A stretch of 64,000 bases of DNA from Oscillospiraceae bacterium. Its GTDB lineage: Bacteria > Bacillota > Clostridia > Oscillospirales > Ruminococcaceae. The translations under genes were made by a program, and so were the position numbers. The stretch spans positions 1 through 64,000 of the forward strand of contig JAEEIA010000013.1 of assembly GCA_016281125.1 (NCBI GenBank), given 5' to 3'. Below the pieces are notes generated by a model, which searched no databases, was not told the DNA's origin, and was given only the letters and a program-made list of their open reading frames with translations. How positions within the stretch are numbered: the first letter of the stretch is position 1; the number at the start of each line of letters is the position of its first letter. Below, in pieces: positions 58,014 to 64,000 of this stretch.

Positions 58014-59006
58014 TTATTTCACATCCCACGAGCGCGGGATAAAGAGCTTTTCGTAGTCGTTGATCGCGTAATCGTCGCTCATGCCCGAGATGTAATCGCA
58101 GACGGCACGCGCGACCGAATCCCGTTCCGCGATGAGGCGGTAGACAGCGGGCATCTCCTCCGGATGCGCCTCGTAGTGCGCATACAGGCGGCGGATCAGC
58201 TCCTGCGCCTTGTGATCCTCCGTTTTGGCCGCGGAGCCGGAATACACATTCTGATACAGGAACCGGTGCAGCGCGTCATGCGCCTGCCGGATATCGGGCA
58301 TCATGTCCATGTCGTCGTCACCGTGTTCGATGACCGAGGTGATCATCGTCGTGATGCGCGAGGATTTGGAATGCCCGAGAATTTCGGTGCAGTCTGCGGG
58401 CAGGTCGCTCTCTTTCAGGATGCCGCCGCGGATGGCATCGTCGATGTCGTGGTTGATGTATGCGATGCGGTCGGCCAGCCGGACGAGATTGCCCTCTCTG
58501 GTGGCTGCGGTCATATTCGTATGGCAGAGGATGCCGTCGCGCACCTGTCTGGTGAGGTTCAGCCCCTTGCCGCCCTTTTCGATGCACTCGACCACGCGGA
58601 CGCTCTGCTCGTAATGGCGGTAGCCGCCCGGGGTGATGTCGTGGAGCGCCGCTTCGCCGGCGTGTCCGAACGGGGAATGCCCGAGGTCATGCCCCAGCGC
58701 AATCGCTTCGGTGAGATCCTCGTTCATGCGGAGCGCTCTTGCCATGGTTCTTGCGATCTGCGCGACCTCCAGCGTATGCGTCAGGCGCGTGCGGTAATGA
58801 TCGCCGATCGGGGACAAAAAGACCTGCGTCTTGCGCTTTAACCGCCGGAACGATGCGGAATGCAGGATGCGGTCGCGGTCCCGCTGAAATTCGGTGCGCA
58901 GCGGGCAGAACGGCTCCGGCACATCGCGGACGGCTTCTGCGGCATGGCAGGCATTTTTGCAGAGCATGGCTTCTTCAAAGACTTCGGTCTGTTCACGGAC
59001 TGTCAT
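58014..59006 (-). CDS. dgt: dGTP triphosphohydrolase-like HD protein
   Basis: 330-residue HD-domain dNTPase. The motifs FRRLKRKTQVFL, RTRLTHTLEVAQIARTMAR (first metal His) and ALGHDLGHSPFGHAGEAAL (HD pair and further His), then HYEQSVRVVE and LADRIAYINHDIDDA, match dGTPases. It splits dGTP or other dNTPs to nucleoside and tripolyphosphate, tuning dNTP pools. ATG 59006 follows CCGGAAGGAG; the ORF track is 51 codons too long. It stands just before dnaG, as in many Clostridia. Confidence 0.93.
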   Translation of the reverse strand: MTVREQTEVFEEAMLCKNACHAAEAVRDVPEPFCPLRTEFQRDRDRILHSASFRRLKRKTQVFLSPIGDHYRTRLTHTLEVAQIARTMARALRMNEDLTEAIALGHDLGHSPFGHAGEAALHDITPGGYRHYEQSVRVVECIEKGGKGLNLTRQVRDGILCHTNMTAATREGNLVRLADRIAYINHDIDDAIRGGILKESDLPADCTEILGHSKSSRITTMITSVIEHGDDDMDMMPDIRQAHDALHRFLYQNVYSGSAAKTEDHKAQELIRRLYAHYEAHPEEMPAVYRLIAERDSVARAVCDYISGMSDDYAINDYEKLFIPRSWDVK

Positions 59007-59181
59007 AGGATCACTCCTTCCGGCAGAGCTGTTTCTTCTTCTGTTTATATATACAGGAAAAAGGCTGTGAAATCCTCTGTTTCGCCGTGAATTTTCATAA
59101 AATTCAGAATTTTTTACATTCGTGAAGCGGTGCCGGAACTCTGTTTTATGCAAAATCACGGTGCCGCATAGAAATGAAAGA

Positions 59182-59214
59182 TCCGGCTGCTGACATTGCA
59201 GTCATGCAGCCGGA
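59182..59214 (-). terminator. Terminator of COG2426 gene
   Basis: TCCGGCTGC / GCAGCCGGA; on the reverse strand the hairpin is followed by TCTTTCATTTC. Confidence 0.7.
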
Positions 59215-59240
59215 ATGATTTCATGAATAGCACGCGAAGA

Positions 59241-59792
59241 TTATTTTGAGAACAGGTCGATCAGCCACTGGAGACCGCCGTACCAGAGGAGGCACATGAT
59301 AATCGTTGCGAGGATCAGTCCGAGGAGAATCGCCGGAACGGATTTCTTACGGGACACATGCAGCAGCGAGGCGATCAGGGAGCCTGTCCATGCGCCGGTG
59401 CCGGGCAGCGGGATGCCGACGAACAGCAGCAGTCCCACAAATTCGACCTTGCGGATTTTATCCGCCTTTTTACCGGTGCCGCGCGCTTTCAGCCAGAGCG
59501 CCAGCTTGCGCATCCAGCCGATTTTGCAGCCTTCCATCCAGTTGAGGATTTTTTCGATGAACAGCAGAATGAACGGGATCGGCAGGATGTTGCCGAGGAT
59601 GCAGAAGCCGACGGCCTCCCACATCGGGATATTCAGAATGGACGCCGCAAGCAGGCCGCCGCGGAGCTCCAGCAGCGGAATCATCGAGATCACGAACGGG
59701 ATCAGGATCGGCGGCAGTCCGCCGAGCAGGGACGTCATTTTTTCGGCGAGCCGTTCGGCACCGCCGGATAACAGAAATGCAGAGAGCATCAT
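59241..59792 (-). CDS. COG2426 small multi-drug export-like membrane protein
   Basis: 183 residues with about four membrane segments: LGGLPPILIPFVISMIPLLELRGGLLAA, then IPMWEAVGFCILGNILPIPFILLFIEKIL, FVGLLLFVGIPLPGTGAWTGSLIASLL and SVPAILLGLILATIIMCLLWYGG. The motifs PLLELRGG and GIPLPGTGAWTG typify this family. Its transport role is by name only and unproven. ATG 59792 (or 59789) follows CATACGGAGGAAG; the track adds 40 residues. It is a single-gene unit. Confidence 0.88.
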   Translation of the reverse strand: MMLSAFLLSGGAERLAEKMTSLLGGLPPILIPFVISMIPLLELRGGLLAASILNIPMWEAVGFCILGNILPIPFILLFIEKILNWMEGCKIGWMRKLALWLKARGTGKKADKIRKVEFVGLLLFVGIPLPGTGAWTGSLIASLLHVSRKKSVPAILLGLILATIIMCLLWYGGLQWLIDLFSK

Positions 59793-59883
59793 GATGCAGC
59801 TTCCTCCGTATGTCAGCCGCGGAATCTGCGGCGGATTCTTTCGTGTTTGGCGCTGTCCCGCCGGATGCGGGGACACATGTGAT

Positions 59884-59912
59884 ATTATCCCATAAAACGG
59901 CCGCGGCGTCAA
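59884..59912 (-). promoter_or_regulatory. Promoter for COG2426 gene
   Basis: Reverse strand TTGACG, 17 bases, GATAAT. Confidence 0.6.
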
Positions 59913-60125
59913 GTATTTTGCGGAAAATTACCGCTTTTGCACAAATTTCCCGTATCCTGCCGCTGAAATCGTCGATTATCTCTAAAAAGATGTACAGTGC
60001 TCGCAGATTCCTCGATGAACTGCATAAATCAGCCGCACGGCTCTTTTCTTTTTTTGCAATTTGTGATAAAATAGGACTGTCAGTTGTGTACATCCGATGC
60101 ACAACGGGAAAGGAACGGAAAACGT

Positions 60126-61064
60126 ATGGGATTTTCAGTTACAGAGCTGTATAAAAAGTACGGCGACAAGGTTGTCGTGGATCACCTCAGCTTCCGCATG
60201 GATGAGCCGGGCGTGTACGCGCTGCTCGGCACGAACGGCGCAGGCAAAACGACTTCGATCCGCATGATTCTCAACATGCTGGCGAAGGACGGCGGCACCG
60301 TGGAATGGAACGGCGGCCCGCTGACGCTCCGCACCTGCAATGTCGGGTATCTGGCGGAGGAGCGCGGTCTGTATCCGAAAAACACGCTGATGGATCAGCT
60401 GATGTATTTTGCGGCGCTGCGCGGCGTATCGAAGGACGAGGCGAAAAAGCGCATCGCATACTGGGCAAAGCGCCTGGAGGCGGAGGAGTACCTCTATCCG
60501 AAGCAGGAGGGCAGAAAGCCCGTCAAGCCGAAGAAGGCCGATCAGCTTTCCAAGGGCAATCAGCAGAAGATTCAGCTGATGATGGCGCTGCTGAGCGACC
60601 CGGAGCTGCTCATCCTCGACGAGCCGCTTTCCGGTCTGGATCCGGTCAACACGGATCTGTTCAAGAGCATTATTCATGAGGAGATCGACAAGGGCAAGTA
60701 CCTGATCATGTCCAGCCACCAGATGGCGACCATCGAGGAATTCTGCACCGATCTGACGATTCTCAACCGCAGCAAGACCGTTTTGCAGGGCAATCTGGCC
60801 GAGATCAAAAAGAGCTACGGCCGGATCAATCTGTTCGTCAAGGCGGAGCAGGATCTGAAAGCGCTGATCGAGGCGGCGGGCGTCACGATTCTGACGAGCG
60901 TCGGCTTCTCCTATCAGTGCAGAGTGACCGGCGAGGCACAGGCGAACGAGCTGCTGAAAACGCTGGTTGCACAGGGCATCACGCTGATTGCCTTTGAGCT
61001 GCGCGAGCCGAGCCTGCATGAGATCTTTGTGGAAAAGGTGGGCGAAGTGCATGAAGAATCCTGA
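60126..61064 (+). CDS. ABC transporter ATP-binding protein (NatA-like, DUF4162 tail)
   Basis: 312 residues. Walker A is GTNGAGKTT, the signature is LSKGNQQKIQ (typical of the NatA/DUF4162 group), Walker B is LLILDEPLSGLDP, with a switch histidine in MSSHQ. The C-terminal 80 residues (INLFVKAEQDLKALIEAAGV ... LREPSLHEIFVEKVG) form the DUF4162 tail. It powers export or efflux by the two ABC-2 permeases that follow, with 14-base overlaps between all three genes. ATG 60126 follows GGGAAAGGAACGG. Confidence 0.95.
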   Translation: MGFSVTELYKKYGDKVVVDHLSFRMDEPGVYALLGTNGAGKTTSIRMILNMLAKDGGTVEWNGGPLTLRTCNVGYLAEERGLYPKNTLMDQLMYFAALRGVSKDEAKKRIAYWAKRLEAEEYLYPKQEGRKPVKPKKADQLSKGNQQKIQLMMALLSDPELLILDEPLSGLDPVNTDLFKSIIHEEIDKGKYLIMSSHQMATIEEFCTDLTILNRSKTVLQGNLAEIKKSYGRINLFVKAEQDLKALIEAAGVTILTSVGFSYQCRVTGEAQANELLKTLVAQGITLIAFELREPSLHEIFVEKVGEVHEES

Positions 61065-62475
61065 ACTGCGCGGGATCGGAACGGTCTTTCGCTACACGGT
61101 GCAGCAGCACTATAAAACGCGCTCGGTCATTATTTTTCTTGTGATTCTGTTTCTGCTTGCTGTCGCGTCCATGCCGGTGATGCTGCTGCTCTCCGGCCGC
61201 CAGAAGGAGGTCACGGAAACGCAGATCGCATCGGTGTATCTGCGCAATGAAACCGGCTATGCGTTCAATCCGGACGCCGTACACGCGGATGCGCGTTATG
61301 CGGGCGTCACGATAATAGAAACGGCTGAGGATGACGAAGCACTCACGCAGCGCGTGATGAACGAGGAAACAGCGGCCGCGGCAGTGCTGTCAACCGGCAC
61401 GGACAAGGCATCGGTGTTCCGCAGCGCGGCCGCAGCGAACAAGAACACAGCCGCTTCTGTCGGAGAACAGAAGCAGTTTACGATCCGGACGTATTACGGC
61501 GAGGACGGCAGCGTGACCGGCGCGGATGCCGAAACGCTTAACCGTGTACTGGAGGAGGCACTGCATCAGTCGCTGCTGGAATCTCTGGACATTACGGAGG
61601 AACAGGAGATCACCGTAAACAGCGCGGCGGTCGCACAGGTCGCAAAGGTTTCGGAGTATCAGAGCGGGACGGAGGAATCCAATCTGGATACGCATGCCGC
61701 CGTCAATATGGCCTATTCCTATCTGTTGCTGATTCTCTGCGCCATGTCAATCGGTTATGTCACGCAGTCCTGCATGGAGGAAAAGGTTTCCAAGCTGGTT
61801 GAATCGCTGATGGTCAGCGTTTCTCCGGTTGCACTGCTGGCGGGCAAGCTGCTGGCTGTCGCCATGTTTATCTTTCTGGGGTTCGGCCTGGTCGGCGCCG
61901 GATTATGCATCTCCTATCAGATCGCAGGGCATCTCGGGGGCTTCTCGTTCCTGAAGCCGCTGCTGGAGGAGATCATGCCCTTCCGCCTGACGGCGCTGCA
62001 CTTCTCCGGCAGTACGGTTGTGCTGCTGGTGATATGCATGCTGCTGGCCTTTGCAATCAGCATGGGCCTGAGCGGCATTTCCGGCTCCTGCGTTTCCAAG
62101 ACGGAGGATATGCAGTCCGCGAGCTTTCTGAACATGTTTTTCCTGATGGGCGGTTATCTGGGCGGCGTGTTTGCGCCGCTGGCCGAGAGTGATGCCGTCA
62201 ACCTGTTTTGCTCGCTGTTCCCGGTCACGTCGCCGTTCTGTGCGTTCCCGAATTACACCTGCGGCAAGATCGGTCTGCCGGTCTTTCTGCTTGCGCTGGT
62301 CATTCAGGCCGCGACAGCTGTGCTGCTTGTGCGTATGGCGGGCAGGGTGTATAAGATGATGCTGCTGTACCGCGGCAGCGTTCCGAAGCCCGCACAGATC
62401 CTGCGGATGCTGAAGGAGGAACGCGCCGCCGCGAAGGCTGCTGCCGGAAAGGAGGCTCCGTATGGAAAACAATAA
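61051..62475 (+). CDS. ABC-2 family permease 1 (NatB-like)
   Basis: 474 residues. One N-terminal membrane helix (SVIIFLVILFLLAVASMPVMLLLSG) is followed by a large extracytoplasmic domain (about 60-210) and five or more C-terminal helices (AYSYLLLILCAMSIGYVTQSCMEEKVSKLVESLMVSVSP ... ). The E-E-K-V-S-K-L-x-E-S-L stretch is the NatB/ABC-2 coupling helix. The start overlaps the ATPase gene by 14 bases, and the end overlaps the second permease by 14 bases. The substrate is unknown; relatives export sodium ions or peptides. Confidence 0.92.
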   Translation: MKNPELRGIGTVFRYTVQQHYKTRSVIIFLVILFLLAVASMPVMLLLSGRQKEVTETQIASVYLRNETGYAFNPDAVHADARYAGVTIIETAEDDEALTQRVMNEETAAAAVLSTGTDKASVFRSAAAANKNTAASVGEQKQFTIRTYYGEDGSVTGADAETLNRVLEEALHQSLLESLDITEEQEITVNSAAVAQVAKVSEYQSGTEESNLDTHAAVNMAYSYLLLILCAMSIGYVTQSCMEEKVSKLVESLMVSVSPVALLAGKLLAVAMFIFLGFGLVGAGLCISYQIAGHLGGFSFLKPLLEEIMPFRLTALHFSGSTVVLLVICMLLAFAISMGLSGISGSCVSKTEDMQSASFLNMFFLMGGYLGGVFAPLAESDAVNLFCSLFPVTSPFCAFPNYTCGKIGLPVFLLALVIQAATAVLLVRMAGRVYKMMLLYRGSVPKPAQILRMLKEERAAAKAAAGKEAPYGKQ

Positions 62476-63898
62476 TCATACAATGCATGCAAATCCGTTT
62501 GCGGGCACCGGCAAGGTCTTTTCGTACAGCTTCCGGCAGATGCTGAAATCCAAGGGCTGGCTGATCACGACGCTTCTGATGGCGGGGATTCTGCTGATCG
62601 GCGTGCCGCTGGTGACATTCTGCGTCACGAAGCTCGCGTCAAAAGAGGAAACCGAAGTAGATGAGAGCGCCGTCAGCACGGTGTATATTGCGGATGAAAC
62701 CACCGGAAAGGCAGACTATAATGTACTGAAGGATACCGGCGATTATACGGATGTGGAATACATCCCGTGCGATTCCATGGATGCGGCGGTTGAAGCCGCA
62801 GCGGACGATGCCGGCGCGGTCATCCTGCGGGTGACGAAGCCGGAGGACGTCTATGCGCTGACCGTCTATCTGACGGAGGATACGGAGGTATCCCGCAGCA
62901 AGGCGAGCAGCTTTGCGTCCTTTGCGGAGAGCAATTTCTCTGCGCTGCTGATGCAGAAGGCAAACCTGACGGCGGAGGAAACCGCACTGCTCTCTATGAA
63001 AGTGCGCTCCGAAACGACAGCCGTTTCCCCGGATGCGGAAGAAAAGGATGCGGATGACAGCCTTGTCAAGCAGATTCTTGAAACATTCATCCCGTTCATG
63101 ACGGTAATGATGGTCTATATGATGGTCATTCTGTACGGCCAGGCGATGGCGAACAGCGTCATGCTGGAAAAGACGTCCAAGCTCATGGAAACGATTCTGA
63201 CGGCGGTGCATCCGGTCGCGCTGATGACCGGCAAGCTGCTCGCAACGGCCTGCGCAGCGGTGTTCCAGATCGGCATCTGGATGGTTGCGGCGGTCGGCGG
63301 CATGATCGGTTCGGTCATTGCGGCACTGCCGATGATAATGAAAAGCATGAACGAGGGCGCTGCGGCTGCCGTGAATATGCCGGATGCGGATAAAATGGCG
63401 GCGGTCACGGAAATGCTGGGCGGCAGCTTCCCGGCGATTTCGGTTTCCGGCATTTTCCTGACGCTTGTTGTGATGGCGCTCGGCTTTCTGCTGTATCTGG
63501 CTGTTGCAACCGTTTCCGGCGCAATGGCCTCCAAGCAGGAGGACATGGGAAAGACGCTCACCGTTTTTGTGCTGACGCTGCTCATCAGCCTGATGCTCTG
63601 CTTTAACCCGGAGATCAACGAGGTCAGCGAATCGTTCAGCCTGGTTTCCGACGCGAAATGGCTGCGCTTCTTCCCGTTCACAGGAATGCTGGTGCTCCCG
63701 GCAGACCTGATCTTCGGAAAGCTCGCGGGCTGGGAGATTGCACTGGCGCTGCTGTCCTTTGTCGCGGCCGTGCTGCTGCTGGTCTGGCTGGCCGCAGCGG
63801 TCTACAAGCTGCTGGTGCTCTACCGCGGCAATCCGCCGAAGCTCCGCCAGCTGATCGGAATGCTCCGCCCGAAGAAGGACGGAAAGAGCGGCTCATGA
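62462..63898 (+). CDS. ABC-2 family permease 2 (NatB-like)
   Basis: 478 residues and a paralogue of the preceding permease: an N-terminal helix (GWLITTLLMAGILLIGVPLVTFCVTK), an external domain, then YGQAMANSVMLEKTSKLMETILTAVHPVALMTGKLLA, which is the same coupling helix, and several helices. Two different permeases sharing one ATPase suggest a heterodimeric channel. It starts 14 bases inside the previous gene after GGAAAGGAGG. A strong terminator follows. Confidence 0.92.
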   Translation: MENNNHTMHANPFAGTGKVFSYSFRQMLKSKGWLITTLLMAGILLIGVPLVTFCVTKLASKEETEVDESAVSTVYIADETTGKADYNVLKDTGDYTDVEYIPCDSMDAAVEAAADDAGAVILRVTKPEDVYALTVYLTEDTEVSRSKASSFASFAESNFSALLMQKANLTAEETALLSMKVRSETTAVSPDAEEKDADDSLVKQILETFIPFMTVMMVYMMVILYGQAMANSVMLEKTSKLMETILTAVHPVALMTGKLLATACAAVFQIGIWMVAAVGGMIGSVIAALPMIMKSMNEGAAAAVNMPDADKMAAVTEMLGGSFPAISVSGIFLTLVVMALGFLLYLAVATVSGAMASKQEDMGKTLTVFVLTLLISLMLCFNPEINEVSESFSLVSDAKWLRFFPFTGMLVLPADLIFGKLAGWEIALALLSFVAAVLLLVWLAAAVYKLLVLYRGNPPKLRQLIGMLRPKKDGKSGS

Positions 63899-63934
63899 CG
63901 GGCATCGTGATATTGTACAAAAAATAACGTGCAG

Positions 63935-63974
63935 TCCGCCGGAAATTCTTTATGGGAATCTCCGGCGGATTTCT
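63935..63974 (+). terminator. Terminator of ABC-2 operon
   Basis: TCCGCCGGAAATTC pairs with GAATCTCCGGCGGA (one mismatch), loop TTTATGG, then TTTCTTG. Confidence 0.85.
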
Positions 63975-64000
63975 TGTCAAACGGCGGAAAATATGATATA

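Overview
The window looks like a chromosomal segment of a Gram-positive, anaerobic, fibre-degrading Ruminococcus-type bacterium (Oscillospiraceae). The support is a moderately high GC content, strong AGGAGG ribosome sites, nearly uniform TTGACA/TTGCAA-N17-TATAAT promoters, secreted enzymes with C-terminal type I dockerins, a cohesin-like lipoprotein, rubrerythrin, AddAB in place of RecBCD, a T-box before aspS, and remnants of the spore dipicolinate operon. Species cannot be fixed from sequence alone.

Layout. 1-4.9 kb: 5' part of gapA (reverse), a prepilin-like protein, a patatin phospholipase, a hairpin-rich non-coding stretch, a metallophosphoesterase with a poly-lysine insert, and tRNA-Trp. 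5-12.2 kb: a cellulosomal accessory island with a broken dockerin gene, an HD hydrolase, a heparinase II/III-like dockerin enzyme, and an SGNH esterase plus glycosidase-like dockerin enzyme. A 211-bp segment is duplicated either side of the heparinase-like gene. 12.2-16 kb: membrane protein, amidohydrolase, alpha/beta hydrolase and CorA. 16.1-21 kb: PhoB/PhoR-like two-component system followed by a Na/Pi cotransporter-PhoU protein with a possible Pho box. 21-26.3 kb: polysaccharide deacetylase, then an MBOAT acyltransferase / DHHW protein / acyl carrier protein operon that probably acylates a cell-surface glycan. 27.1-35.2 kb: AraC regulator, then a dpaA-dpaB (dipicolinate synthase) locus. dpaA is split by a 6.05-kb segment whose ends are matching inverted repeats. 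The segment carries a ComEA-like protein, a sugar ABC uptake operon and a possible nuclease-fold protein. 35.2-39.7 kb: a MITE-like repeat, metY with a short cysteine-containing leader ORF, the cohesin-like lipoprotein, Sir2 and a SUKH protein. 39.8-46.7 kb: addB-addA. 47-50.2 kb: sigma factor plus membrane anti-sigma-like propeller protein. 50.2-53 kb: rubrerythrin, T-box and aspS. 53.2-59 kb: the macromolecular-synthesis cluster dgt, dnaG, rpoD and a second tandem rpoD paralogue, then a lipoprotein. 59.2-63.9 kb: COG2426 membrane protein and an ABC-2 exporter with two permeases.

Most notable: (1) the split dpaA, indicating insertion of a repeat-bounded segment and loss of dipicolinate synthesis; (2) a MITE-like family with 16-bp perfect terminal inverted repeats, three of whose copies sit at the stop codon of a neighbouring gene; (3) an MBOAT-DHHW-ACP acylation cassette with no ligase beside it; (4) tandem primary sigma factors; (5) dockerin gene duplication and decay; (6) a candidate cysteine-sensing leader before metY.

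Start codons were moved from the ORF-track starts where a ribosome site and family length supported it. All functional calls come from reading motifs by eye; no database search was run.
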